Assembly (NCBI GenBank): GCA_002748835.1
Contig: PDTL01000014.1
Span: 105,863 to 169,862, forward strand
Source of the DNA: Deltaproteobacteria bacterium
GTDB lineage: Bacteria; Desulfobacterota; Desulfobacteria; Desulfobacterales; GCA-2748835
DNA length: 64,000 nt
Direction: 5' to 3'
Below, in pieces: positions 36,067 to 46,400 of this stretch. How positions within the stretch are numbered: the stretch's first letter is position 1; each line of letters starts with the position of its first letter. The notes beneath the pieces were generated by a model that was given only the letters and a program-made list of their open reading frames with translations, was not told the origin of the DNA and ran no database searches. The position numbers and the translations under genes were made by a program.

Positions 36067-36512
36067 TGGATCTGATGCAGTCCATGCGGATCAGTGCCAG
36101 CGGACTGGCGGCGAACCGTTTTAAAATGAATATCATTGCCCGGAACCTGGCAAATTCTGAAACCACCCGTTCCATTGAAGGCGGGCCGTACAAGCGGAAG
36201 ATGGTGGTGTTTGAAGAAACACCCATCAAACCGAAATCAAAGGGATTTCAGTCGATTCTGGAAGATGTGTCCCGATTCTGCACGGGCGTGGGTGTGGCCC
36301 GGGTTGTGACATCCCAGGAGGACTTCCGGATGATGTACGAACCGGAACATCCGGACGCAGACCCGGAAACCGGGTATGTGGCCAAACCCAATGTTAATCC
36401 CCTGACGGAAATCACAGACATGATTGTGGCCCGTCGATCCTATGATGCCAGTGCCCAGGCCATTGCCACGAGCAAGAGCATGGTGCAGAAGGCATTGGAA
36501 ATCGGGCGCTAA
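36066..36512 (+). CDS. flgC: Flagellar proximal rod protein FlgC
   Basis: The 148-aa product begins with the rod motif (MRISASGLAANRFKMNIIARNLAN), has the ETGYVAKPNVNPLTE block characteristic of FlgC, and ends in the C-terminal helix (ARRSYDASAQAIATSKSM). It overlaps flgB by one base, implying coupled translation. Confidence 0.95.
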   Translation: MDLMQSMRISASGLAANRFKMNIIARNLANSETTRSIEGGPYKRKMVVFEETPIKPKSKGFQSILEDVSRFCTGVGVARVVTSQEDFRMMYEPEHPDADPETGYVAKPNVNPLTEITDMIVARRSYDASAQAIATSKSMVQKALEIGR

Positions 36513-36529
36513 CAGAGAGGAGGCGGAAC

Positions 36530-36847
36530 ATGGTTGACGGGATCTATGGCATGAACGGACGGATCGGTGGCCTGGGCAGTTCCATCGGTGTGAGCGGACA
36601 GACCGCCGATACGCGGCCTGAAAAAAAAAGCCCCACCTTTACCGAGCGGCTGTCGTCTGCAGTGTCTTCGGTGAACCGGTCCCAGATGGCCGCAGACACG
36701 GCTGCAAGGCAGGTCGTCCGGGGTGAGCTGGGCGTGCACGAGGGGATGATGGCGCTGATGGAAGCGGATCTTTCCATGCGGCTGCTCATGCAGGTCCGGA
36801 CCAAAGCCGTGCAGGCGTATCAGGAAATTTCCCGGATGGCCTTCTGA
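36530..36847 (+). CDS. fliE: Flagellar hook-basal body protein FliE
   Basis: The 105-aa product ends in the FliE signature (GVHEGMMALMEADLSMRLLMQVRTKAVQAYQEISRM), the helix that joins the MS ring to the rod. The N-terminal 40 residues are Gly/Ser-rich and variable. GAGGAGG lies upstream of the ATG. Confidence 0.93.
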   Translation: MVDGIYGMNGRIGGLGSSIGVSGQTADTRPEKKSPTFTERLSSAVSSVNRSQMAADTAARQVVRGELGVHEGMMALMEADLSMRLLMQVRTKAVQAYQEISRMAF

Positions 36848-36887
36848 TGGTGTTGACCCTCACGTGTAAGAAAAGGGCAGGTGGCAG

Positions 36888-38468
36888 ATGAATCCCATGG
36901 TATCGCAGATGCTGGAAATGGCGCGGAGCATGCCCACGCCGCGGAAACTTATCATCGCGGCCGTGTCAGTACTGCTTCTGGGCAGCTTTGCCATGATGTT
37001 TTTCTGGGCGAACAAGATCGATTATCAGCCGCTCTATACCAACCTGGCGCCCGAAGATGCGGCCGCCATTGTCGAGAAACTCAAAGCACTCCGGGTGCCC
37101 TACCAGCTCGAAGGTGCAGGCAGTGCGGTCATCGTTCCGGCGGACAGGGTGCATGAAACCCGTCTGACCCTGGCGGCCGCGGGGCTTCCCAAGGGAAGCG
37201 GCGTGGGGTTCGAGGTGTTTGACGCCACGGATTTCGGGACAACCGAGTTTGTGCAGAAACTGAACTACCAACGGGCGGTCCAGGGCGAGCTCGCCCGAAC
37301 CATTCGGGAATTTCAGGAGGTCGAGGATGCCCGGGTCATGATCGTCATGCCCAGGGACTCTGTGTTTGTGGAAGAGACCAAACCGCCATCCGCCTCTGTT
37401 CTGCTCAAACTGAAACCGGAAGCTGATCTGGGACGTGACAAGGTGGAGGCCGTGGTGCATCTGGTGGCCCGGTCCATCGAAGACCTGAAACCTGAATATA
37501 TCTCCGTGGTCGATACCCAGGGGCGGGTTTTGTACAAGACCCTGAGCGAAGCCGAAAAAGCCGGCTTGGTCGCTGACAAGCAGCTCAAATACAAGGTGGC
37601 CTACGAACAGAATCTGGCCCGGCGCATCCAGTCCATGCTCGAGCGGATCGTGGGCGAGGGGAACGCCATTGTCCGGGTGACGGCGGATATGAATTTTGAT
37701 AAATTAGATGAAAGTGAAGAAATCTTTGACCCGGAAGTGCAGGTGATCCGGAGCCGCAAGCATGTGAACGAGTCCGTAGAGCGGAATACCCGTCCCGTGG
37801 AAGCCGTTTCTACGGTGAATCCGCTGGTGGATGAAAACGGTGAGAAACTGCGCTATGAAAAGAGTCAGAAGAACGACGAGACGATTAACTATGAAATCAG
37901 CAAGACCGTCCGGCGGCGGGTGAAGCCCGCAGCGGAACTGATCCGGTTGTCGGTTGCTGCGGTGCTGGACGGCACCTATCCGCCCACGGAACAGGATGGA
38001 AAGACGGTTCGCGCCTTTGTGGCCCGCACCGCAGCAGAGATGACCCAGTTTGACCGCCTGGTCCGCCAGGCCATGGGATATAATGAGGATCGCGGAGATC
38101 AGGTGTCCGTGGAATGCGTGGCCTTCAAATCCCTGGAAGATCTGCTGCCGCCGGCAACAACGGAAGGGTTTGATCTCGTCGCCTTCAAGCGTGAGTATGG
38201 CACCCTGATTGCCAATGTGCTGCTGGTCCTCCTGGTCTTCATGTTCGTGATCCGCCCCCTGATCCGGACTGCACGCGAGTTCAAGGAAGGGGTGGAACAG
38301 GCCGCACTGCCGTCACCGGAAGAAGAACTGGCCCGTCTGGAAAGCCGGGCAGAAGCGGACGCGGAGGTTGTGGAACTGACCGGATTTGCCAAAGCCGAAA
38401 GCCTTGCAACCGCCGACATGGATAAGGCGGCGAACATCATCAAGGGCTGGCTGAGCGAGGAAAGCTGA
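36888..38468 (+). CDS. fliF: Flagellar MS-ring protein FliF
   Basis: The 526-aa product has a first membrane helix (~22-43), the periplasmic ring-building motifs (YTNLAPEDAAAIVEKLK, ENT-like repeats), a C-terminal membrane helix (~435-456, VLLVLLVFMFVIRPLI) and a cytoplasmic tail that binds FliG. Length is normal. It forms the membrane ring on which the export gate and the switch assemble. Confidence 0.95.
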   Translation: MNPMVSQMLEMARSMPTPRKLIIAAVSVLLLGSFAMMFFWANKIDYQPLYTNLAPEDAAAIVEKLKALRVPYQLEGAGSAVIVPADRVHETRLTLAAAGLPKGSGVGFEVFDATDFGTTEFVQKLNYQRAVQGELARTIREFQEVEDARVMIVMPRDSVFVEETKPPSASVLLKLKPEADLGRDKVEAVVHLVARSIEDLKPEYISVVDTQGRVLYKTLSEAEKAGLVADKQLKYKVAYEQNLARRIQSMLERIVGEGNAIVRVTADMNFDKLDESEEIFDPEVQVIRSRKHVNESVERNTRPVEAVSTVNPLVDENGEKLRYEKSQKNDETINYEISKTVRRRVKPAAELIRLSVAAVLDGTYPPTEQDGKTVRAFVARTAAEMTQFDRLVRQAMGYNEDRGDQVSVECVAFKSLEDLLPPATTEGFDLVAFKREYGTLIANVLLVLLVFMFVIRPLIRTAREFKEGVEQAALPSPEEELARLESRAEADAEVVELTGFAKAESLATADMDKAANIIKGWLSEES

Positions 38469-38469
38469 T

Positions 38470-39489
38470 ATGGCGGAAGAGAAAGATAAAAAAGCCGGGA
38501 TTCCCGGTGCAAAAAAAGCGGCTATTCTCATGCTCACCATGGGCGAATCCTATGCGGCGGACATGTTCAGCCGGCTGTCTGATCGGGAGATCAAGGTGGT
38601 GGCTGCGGCCATGGCCCAGATCGAAAAGGTCACGCCCGAGGAGCGTGATGAAGTCATGGGGGATTTCATCGAAAAGTTTGAAGGTGACACCAGTATGATG
38701 ATCCAGGGCCAGCATTTCGCCAAAATCCTGATCGAACGCACGCTGGACCGTGATAAGGCCAGGTCCATCTATAAGGATATTGAAGACCGGAATCGTGCCA
38801 AACCCTTCATCTGGAGTCGGGATATCAACGTGTCGGCCATGGCGGGTTATTTAGAGAGCGAGCACCCCCAGACCATTGCCATGATTCTTGCGCACCTGCC
38901 CGGGGAGGTGGCCTCAGAAGTCATGGTGATGCTGCCTGACGAAAAAAAAGGGGATATTGCCAGCCGGATCGCCACCTTGGGCCAGGTGCCGGAGGATATT
39001 GTCCGGGATGTGGATGAGGCCCTGAAAGCGGAATTGAGTCTTGCCGGTACACGCGGCGGGAAGGTTGGTGGTCTGCAGGTGCTGGTCGATATTCTCAACG
39101 GTGTGGACAAGGCAACGGAAGATATCATCATGGAGTATGTGGAGGCCGATGATTCGGAAATGGCCAGTGACATCCGTGACATGATGTTTGTGTTCGAAGA
39201 TCTCAGCCGGGTCGATGATCGGGCCATGCGCGAGATCCTGAAGAAGGTGGAAGGCCAGCAGTTGACTCTGGCTTTGAAGACCGCCAGCGAAGAGATGAAA
39301 CAGAAGATTCTTGGCAACCTGTCTTCCCGTGCTGCGGAGATGCTGATGGAAGACCTGGAGGTTATGGGTCCGGTGAAACTGTCCGAAGTGGAAGAGGCCC
39401 ACCAGGAGATCGTACGGGCTGCCAAGGAACTGGAGGCGGAAGGCGCCATTGTTCTGGGCGGTAAAGGAAAGGATGACGTGCTTGTCTGA
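38470..39489 (+). CDS. fliG: Flagellar motor switch protein FliG
   Basis: The 339-aa product has the three FliG domains, with EHPQTIAMILAHLP in the middle domain and the charged torque helix region (DDRAMREILKKVE, ILGNLSSRAAEMLMEDLEVMGPVKLSEVEEAHQEIV) at the C-terminus. FliG transmits stator force to the rotor. It starts one base after the fliF stop. Confidence 0.96.
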   Translation: MAEEKDKKAGIPGAKKAAILMLTMGESYAADMFSRLSDREIKVVAAAMAQIEKVTPEERDEVMGDFIEKFEGDTSMMIQGQHFAKILIERTLDRDKARSIYKDIEDRNRAKPFIWSRDINVSAMAGYLESEHPQTIAMILAHLPGEVASEVMVMLPDEKKGDIASRIATLGQVPEDIVRDVDEALKAELSLAGTRGGKVGGLQVLVDILNGVDKATEDIIMEYVEADDSEMASDIRDMMFVFEDLSRVDDRAMREILKKVEGQQLTLALKTASEEMKQKILGNLSSRAAEMLMEDLEVMGPVKLSEVEEAHQEIVRAAKELEAEGAIVLGGKGKDDVLV

Positions 39490-40372
39490 TACCCGTTCTT
39501 CAGAAACCGAAGGCTTCACACCGCTGAATGTCAAAGGGCTTCAGCAGATGGAGGCTTCATCGGCGTTCCAGTCGGTCCAGGAGACCAGAACGCCTGCACC
39601 GGATGCCTTCAGAGACCTGTACGAACACCCACACGGCGCCTCGGATACAGATCGATTTGTACCCCTGCACAATCTGGATCCCTCCGTGAACGAAACCGCG
39701 GCCAAACCGGCTGCTGAAGGGGCAGAATCAGCCGACGGGGCGGTTGCGGAGACGGAGGCTCTAACCGATTTAACGGTCGAGACACCGGCGGACGTGTCAT
39801 CGGACACGCTGGCGGAAAATTCGATGCCGGATCTGGAAGCATTTCGCAAGCAAGCCTGGGATACGGGCTTTGCCGAAGGCCGGGAGGAGGGCTTTGAAAA
39901 GGGCCGGGAAGAAGGATACAGGGAAGCACGGTCGGTGGGCGAGCGTGCCGCCGATTATCTGCACGGGGTGATCGAAGCCGTGGCAGCGGACCGGGACCAG
40001 ATGCTGCGGCGGTATGAGGCGGATATGGTGGAGCTGGCCATCCGGATTGCGAAAAAAGTGATCTACGGCCAGGTGGCCGCAACACCGGAGGTGGTGCGGC
40101 ATGCGGTGGCAGAAACCCTGAACCTCCTGGTGGATCCCGAGCATGTGATCCTCTATGTAAGCCCGGATGATTATGAGTTTATCGAGCTGATCAAGGATGA
40201 TTTTTTTGAGCAGATCCGTTCCCTGAAAACGGTCCGGATTACCGCAGATCCGGGAATTATGCGGGGCGGCTGCCGGGTGGAGCGTCAGGGGGGCGAGATT
40301 GTCGCAGACATTGATGCACGGCTGGAGGCGGTGGAGATGGCTGTGCGAAACGCCAGCCGGCAGGCCGGCTGA
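39473..40372 (+). CDS. fliH: Flagellar export ATPase regulator FliH
   Basis: The 299-aa product has an acidic, low-complexity N-terminus, the Gly-spaced helix of FliH (DTGFAEGREEGFEKGREEGYREA, GxxxG-type repeats) and a conserved C-terminal domain (VELAIRIAKKVIYGQ). It holds FliI at the export gate. ATG 39473 follows AAGGAAAGG and overlaps fliG by 17 bases; the ATG at 39449 is less likely. Confidence 0.9.
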   Translation: MTCLSDTRSSETEGFTPLNVKGLQQMEASSAFQSVQETRTPAPDAFRDLYEHPHGASDTDRFVPLHNLDPSVNETAAKPAAEGAESADGAVAETEALTDLTVETPADVSSDTLAENSMPDLEAFRKQAWDTGFAEGREEGFEKGREEGYREARSVGERAADYLHGVIEAVAADRDQMLRRYEADMVELAIRIAKKVIYGQVAATPEVVRHAVAETLNLLVDPEHVILYVSPDDYEFIELIKDDFFEQIRSLKTVRITADPGIMRGGCRVERQGGEIVADIDARLEAVEMAVRNASRQAG

Positions 40373-40392
40373 GAACCTGGGAGACCCGATCC

Positions 40393-41736
40393 ATGGACAC
40401 CCATGCTGCGCTGTCTGATTACACCATTGACTGGCATCGGTATCACGATGCTGTCGATGTAGCGGTGTGCCTTGAGGCAACAGGGCGGATCGTCCGGGTG
40501 GTGGGCCTGATTGCCGAAGCCACCGGGCTGAATATGAGTATTGGCAGCCTGGTGAAAATCGAGAACGACTACGGAGACCGGATCCTGGCCGAAGTGGTGG
40601 GGTTTCGGGATGACCATGTGCGGCTCATGCCCTATGGAGACACCCGCGGGATCCGCCCGGGGAGCCGGGTGACGCTGGTCAATCAGAGCCCACGGGCCGA
40701 GGTGGGGGATGCCTTTCTCAGTCGGGTGGTCGACGGCATGGGGCAGCCGATTGATGGCGGCGGACCGATTGCCGCAACCGCAGAATACCCTCTGTACGGA
40801 ACCCCCATCAATCCCATGAACCGCCGGACGGTGGATGAACCCATGGACGTGGGGCTCGCGGCGATCAATGCGATGGTCCCCCTGGGCCGGGGTCAGCGGG
40901 TGGCCATCATGGCGGGTTCCGGTGTAGGAAAAAGCGTGCTCATGGGCATGATGGCCAGGCATACAGCAGCCGATGTCACCATCATCGGCCTGATCGGAGA
41001 ACGCGGGCGCGAGGTGCGGGACTTTGTGGATCAGAACCTGGGCGTTGAAGGCCGGAAACGGACGGTGGTGGTGGCAGCCACTTCTGACGCGCCGGCCCTG
41101 GTGCGCATGCGCGGCGCGTATCTGGCCACCACTCTGGCGGAATATTTCCGGGATCAGGGCCTGAGCGTGCTCTTGATTGTCGATTCCATCACCCGGTTTG
41201 CCATGTCTTCGCGGGATGTGGGCCTGGCTGCAGGCGAACCCCCTACCACACGGGGATACACCCCCTCGTTTTTTGCCCAGATTCCCGTGCTTCTGGAACG
41301 CGCCGGGGCAGTGAAGGGTAAGGGGAGCATCACCGGTATTTATACGGTGCTGGTCGAGGGCGATGATATGAACGATCCGGTGGGGGATACGGTCCGCTCA
41401 ATTGTCGACGGGCACATTGTACTGTCCCGGAAATTGGCGAATCGGGGCCATTATCCGGCCATTGAAGTGCTGGAGAGCGTGAGCCGGGTGATTCGGGATG
41501 TGAGCCTGCCCGAGCAGCTGGCCCTGCGGGAACAGGCCATCGAAGTGCTGGCCACCTATCGGGATGTGGAGGATATGATCGCTATCGGTGCCTATACCGA
41601 CGGGACCAATCCCGCTGTGGACCGGGCGAAAAAGTACATCGAAAAGGTTAACCGGTTCCTCCGCCAGGGTGTCGACGAGAAGGTGGACCGGGATAGAGCA
41701 CTGACCCGGTTGCGGGGCATTTTTTCGCGTCAATAA
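40393..41736 (+). CDS. fliI: Flagellum-specific export ATPase FliI
   Basis: The 447-aa product has Walker A AGSGVGKS, GERGREVRDF, Walker B LLIVDSITRFA and the F1-ATPase-like GEPPTTRGYTPSFFAQIP block. It powers and organises substrate delivery to the flagellar type III export gate. Catalytic residues appear intact. Confidence 0.96.
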   Translation: MDTHAALSDYTIDWHRYHDAVDVAVCLEATGRIVRVVGLIAEATGLNMSIGSLVKIENDYGDRILAEVVGFRDDHVRLMPYGDTRGIRPGSRVTLVNQSPRAEVGDAFLSRVVDGMGQPIDGGGPIAATAEYPLYGTPINPMNRRTVDEPMDVGLAAINAMVPLGRGQRVAIMAGSGVGKSVLMGMMARHTAADVTIIGLIGERGREVRDFVDQNLGVEGRKRTVVVAATSDAPALVRMRGAYLATTLAEYFRDQGLSVLLIVDSITRFAMSSRDVGLAAGEPPTTRGYTPSFFAQIPVLLERAGAVKGKGSITGIYTVLVEGDDMNDPVGDTVRSIVDGHIVLSRKLANRGHYPAIEVLESVSRVIRDVSLPEQLALREQAIEVLATYRDVEDMIAIGAYTDGTNPAVDRAKKYIEKVNRFLRQGVDEKVDRDRALTRLRGIFSRQ

Positions 41737-41765
41737 TGCCCTGACGAGCGCATGAGGATGGCGCC

Positions 41766-42218
41766 ATGAAACGATTCCATTTTTCCCTTGAAACCCTGCT
41801 GAAATATCGGCATCACCTGGAACAGCAGGCGCTGCAGGCGGTATCTGCAGCCCAGGCGGACGTGACCGCCTGTGAAAGACGGATACAGGAAATTGAATCA
41901 GAGATTCGCATTGCTCTGAACGAAGTGGCGATTGCATCGGAAACCGGGATTTCCGCACACCGTTACCAGCTGTTTTCCAGCTTTATCAGCGGTCTTGAGG
42001 AGACACTGGCCGGAGAAAACGCACGGCTGGACAATCTGAAGAGCCTTTTGGCCCGGAAGCAGGAGTCGCTGCGAAAGCGGTCGGTGGAAAAAAAGAGCAT
42101 GGAGAAGCTGAAGGACACCCGGAAAGCTCACTATTATCAAACCCTGGCAAAACTGGAACAGAAAGAGACTGATGAGCGGGTGGTGCTGAAAAAAAGCCGG
42201 GAGGTGCGAGCGGGATGA
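41766..42218 (+). CDS. fliJ: Flagellar export chaperone FliJ
   Basis: The 150-aa product is a continuous charged coiled coil beginning KRFHFSLETLLKYRHHLEQQ, the usual FliJ N-terminus. FliJ binds the centre of the FliI ring. Its stop overlaps the start of the next gene by 4 bases. Confidence 0.9.
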   Translation: MKRFHFSLETLLKYRHHLEQQALQAVSAAQADVTACERRIQEIESEIRIALNEVAIASETGISAHRYQLFSSFISGLEETLAGENARLDNLKSLLARKQESLRKRSVEKKSMEKLKDTRKAHYYQTLAKLEQKETDERVVLKKSREVRAG

Positions 42219-42922
42219 AACAAAAAAAAACATACATGCTGTGGTTTGTTGGCGGATTTCTCATGGCCGGTATGCTCTGGCTGCGTATGCCTATCCTGCG
42301 GACAGCGGTTTTTCCTGCATCCGGTCTGTTGGGTCCGGGGACGGTGTTTGCCGGGGAGGAAGACGCATCAGCGGCGGATGCGGAGAAAAGGGACGAAAAC
42401 GGTGAAACAGGTGCCGATGCCCCTCCGCCTGAACCCACTCAGGAAGAAAAAGAGGCTGCTGCCGCAGAGGAAGTAAAACTGGTACTGAGCGGTCTAGAGG
42501 AGAAAAAAATTTTTCTTCAGAAGGAAGCAGCCCGCATTCAGGCCGAGGCTGCACGACTGACAACCCTTCGCGAAGAACTGGAAACCCGGATTGAGACCCT
42601 CAAGGAACTCCAGCAGCAGATTGACCAGAGTCTGGCTGCTCTGGAGCAGAAGGAGACGGACAAGGAAAAAAAACGCCGGGTGGCGGAAGAACGCAAAATC
42701 GCCCAGCTGGTGAAGGTCTATGCATCCATGAAACCCAAAGCGGCCGGTGCCATTGTCGATAACATGGACCTGGATGTGGCCATGAAACTGTTTTCCAAAC
42801 TCAAAGGGGAGAAAGCCGGATTGATTCTCTCGTATGTGAACAGTGAAAAAGCGGCACAGATCACGGAACGGCTTCTCTTGAGCGGTCAGGAACTGAATGT
42901 GCCGCCTGCTGCCACGGAATAG
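42215..42922 (+). CDS. MotE-like flagellar stator chaperone (MgtE_N-type)
   Basis: The 235-aa product has an N-terminal membrane helix (~8-30), a long charged coiled coil (~75-165) and a C-terminal MgtE_N-like helical domain (VYASMKPKAAGAIVDNMDLDVAMKLFSKLK). That is the layout of MotE, which folds or places the stator protein MotC in other bacteria. It is the last gene of the flagellar operon; only 3 bases separate its stop from that of the convergent VanZ-like gene. Confidence 0.75.
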   Translation: MKQKKTYMLWFVGGFLMAGMLWLRMPILRTAVFPASGLLGPGTVFAGEEDASAADAEKRDENGETGADAPPPEPTQEEKEAAAAEEVKLVLSGLEEKKIFLQKEAARIQAEAARLTTLREELETRIETLKELQQQIDQSLAALEQKETDKEKKRRVAEERKIAQLVKVYASMKPKAAGAIVDNMDLDVAMKLFSKLKGEKAGLILSYVNSEKAAQITERLLLSGQELNVPPAATE

Positions 42923-42925
42923 ACG

Positions 42926-43369
42926 TTACAGATTCCGCTGACAGCGTATTTCTGGATTCTGGCAGCGACGCCGGATCCGCGACCAGATTCCGGTGATGAC
43001 GCCGGCCATCAGGGCGAAGCAGAAAATCCCTGCATAACTCCATACGAGGTCTTTCCATGAAAATGTGCGGAGGGGAAACAATAACTGGGAACACTCTTCT
43101 AAGGTGGTGGCGGTGATTACCGTGCCGCAGCCTAATGCCAGATGCCGGAACAGCGTTTCAGGGCGATCCCAGGCAAGGGTGAGGCAGAGCAGAAAACTCA
43201 TGCCGCCCATGATAAAAAAGTGCGCCAGTTTGTCTACATATCGGGAGGCGTTGGTCTGCCGGATTATCCAGTCCGGGAGGACACCCACGTCCGCTGCCAC
43301 TACCAGCGCAAGGATGAAAGCGGCAAACAGAAAGGAACTCCATTTCAGCAGCGTGGGGGATGCGTTCAT
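42926..43369 (-). CDS. VanZ-like family membrane protein
   Basis: The ~147-aa product has four predicted membrane helices and the VanZ-like motifs DKLAHFFIMGGMSFLL and EECSQLLFPLRTFSWKDLVWS. VanZ-like proteins are widespread and of unclear function outside teicoplanin resistance. The start MNASPTLLKW (43369) fits the family better than ATG 43417. It follows the hybrid histidine kinase gene on the same strand. Confidence 0.75.
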   Translation of the reverse strand: MNASPTLLKWSSFLFAAFILALVVAADVGVLPDWIIRQTNASRYVDKLAHFFIMGGMSFLLCLTLAWDRPETLFRHLALGCGTVITATTLEECSQLLFPLRTFSWKDLVWSYAGIFCFALMAGVITGIWSRIRRRCQNPEIRCQRNL

Positions 43370-43441
43370 TAACACCGGAACCTGTTGGAGGTTGTTTACG
43401 TACGGCAAAAAACACAACGCGATGGGCGATCCTGTGAACCG

Positions 43442-46400
43442 TCAATCCAGATCTGATGCCGATGATGCGTCGAGTACTGACTTGACGGTCTCTCCCAGCA
43501 GCGTGAGGGTGTAGGGCTTTTTCAAAAAGGCACCGACTCCTGCTTTTCTGGCGTCGGCCACGGCCTGGTCTTTGGAATATCCGCTGGCAATGACCGCTTT
43601 CTGGCCCGGGTGTGTTTCCAGAATGGTTCGGTAGGTGGCAATTCCGTCCATGCCGGGATTCATGACCATGTCCAGAATCAGCAGGTCTACGGAACGGGAT
43701 GCCAGCCATTCCACGGCAGCTTCTCCCGAATCGACGGTTTCCACCCGATATCCCATCTGGATCAACATGCGGCTGGCAATGTCCCGCTGCTGGGCTTCGT
43801 CATCCACCACCAGAATCTGCTGACCTTTTCCCTGAACGGCACAGACGTCTCGTGAAGCAGGCAGACCGGGCAGCGGATCCCGGGTCGCCGGCAGGTACAG
43901 CTCAAATCGTGTGCCGTCTGTGTCGGACGATACGGTCACGGCACCGCCATGATTCCGCATGGTGTTCCAGACCAGCGTCAGGCCAAGGCCGGTTCCGCTG
44001 CGGCCCATAACTTTTCGAGTATAAAAGGGTTCGAAGATGCGCTCAAGGTCTGCTTCCGAAATGCCTTTGCCTGTGTCCTGAATCACTACAGCCACGTATT
44101 CTCCCGACTCCATGAACTGGTTCCCGGCAAGGGGCGCGTCAATATAGATGTTTCGGGTTTCAATCTGGATATCTCCCGCTTCCATGCCGTCAAAGGCTTC
44201 CAGGCTGTTGGTCACCAGGTTCATCAGGCTTTTTCGGATATGGAGGGTCGAACACCGGACATTGAGCAGATCCGGGTGAAAGTAGGTCTGAATCTGGATG
44301 CCCGGGTAAAGACACCGTTTTTTAAAGCATTCCGGGCTGGCCAGGTAGTCTTCGATCAGGTGGTTCAGGTTGGCAACCTCTGTCGTCGTGGCCACACCCC
44401 TGGCAAGGGTGAGCAGATCCGCCACCACTTGCGCGGCCCGTTCTCCGGAGTTTTTTACAGCCTGGGTCATTTTTTCCAGTTCACTCCCGGGCGCGATCTG
44501 GGTGAGCATCAGATCCGGATATCCGATAATTCCGGAGAGAATATTGTTCAGATCATGGGCCACCCCGCCGGCCATGAGACCGATGGCTTCCATTTTCCGG
44601 GCACGGTGGAGCTTCTGGGCCATGATGGCGTTGTTTTCCTCGATTTCTTTTTGTCGGGTGACGTCCTGAAATACGGCAACCACCTCTCCGGAGGGAAGCT
44701 TGTAGACCGTGTTTTCCTTCCATCCGGAAATTCGGTTGTCTTGGTAAAAGGAGACTGGATGCATTTTGGATTTTCCGGTTTTCCATACGGAAACAAGCAC
44801 ATCAAACAGGCCGAATTCACGTATGCCGGGAAAGGCCTCTGTCACCCGTCTGCCGATCACCTCCTCCCGGGAGATTTCGGAGATGCGTTCGCCTGCGGTG
44901 TTGAAGTCCCGGATGATGAAATCGGCACCGTTGTCAATGGCTTCATAGACCGCAACACCACTGATCATGTGCTGAAACAGGCTTTGGTATCTGAGCTGGG
45001 TTTCCCGGATGAGGCTTAAGTCCACATCCAGGCAGAAAAGTGTCCGGTTTCCCTTAGCATTCTGCTGCATGACATGGCTGGAATAGACCGGCACCTTGTG
45101 AGTGTCTTTATGCTGAAGCTCCAGCTCACTGGAGGGGATAGTAATGTTATTATGAAACCAGTTATAGATATCCGTTCTGACTTGATCTCGCATGAATTCG
45201 GGAATAATCAGGTCTTCTATGTACCGACCCATGGCTTCTGTTGACGTGTAACCATAGAGATGTTCACTGGCTTTATTCCAGAAAACAACCCGGCGGGACA
45301 TGTCATACCCCTGGACGGCAATATTGGGGATGTTCTGGATCAGTTCCTTGAACCGGCTTTCACTCTCGATCAGCGCCAGTTCCGCTGCCTGACATTCGCG
45401 AATCTCCTTGCGGAGCTTTCGGATGACAAGCCCGGCCAGCAGACTAAGGGCAATGGCGGTGATGAGGGCGAGGAGCGTACTACCCAGAGCGATTTTCAGA
45501 TGGCGGATTGCTGTATCGGATGCCGGTTGATACAGAAAACTGTCCAGATCATAGTCCGGTGGCAGTTCACCGAGTTCGGCAAAGATATCGGCAATGCGCT
45601 GCCACCGGAAAGAATTCAAGTGACCGATTTGAATCAGATCCGGAAGTATGAATTTCCGGATGGCTGCTGCTTCGTACCTCAGGTGTTCCCGGGTTTTTTC
45701 TGCGGCGTATCTATGAAGGATCAGATCAATGATCGGCTCGGGATCTTTCATGGCCGTTTCCCACCCTCTGAGGGTGGCGGACAGCACGGCCGCCACCCGC
45801 CCGGGATGGTCCCTGATTTCGGATTCGGTGGTAAACAGGCAGTCGCTGTAGAAATCGACACCATAGCTTACCGGCCGGATAATGCCCGGCTGGATCCCTT
45901 GTTGCTCAAGATACCAGGGCTCGTTGGTGACATAGGCATTGAACGCATCAATTCGTCCGTCGATGAGATCCTGGAGGTTGTAGGCATTTTCAATACGGAT
46001 AATTTTATCGATGGAGATGCCTTCACTGAGAAACATGGACAGGACATCAGCATTACCGGGCCGCAGCGTCACTTTTTTGCCGATCAGATCCTGGGGGTGA
46101 TGGATGCCGGAATCGGCCCGTGTGAGAAGAATGGAAGGGGAATGCTGAAAAATGGGGGCCAGCACCACAAACGGGTCTCCGTTTTTTCGGTGAAGGAGCA
46201 GCTCTGTCCCGGCAATGCCGTACTGGGCCTCTCCGGTTTGAAGTGCTTTCCTGACAAACCGCCCCTTTCCGCCTTCCCGCAGGGTGACATCCACTCCGGC
46301 CTCCCGATAATAGCCGTATTCCACCGCCGCATAATAACCGGCAAACTGGAACTGATGATTCCAGGCCAGCTGAAGGGTGACCGGATCATAGCCGCAGGCG

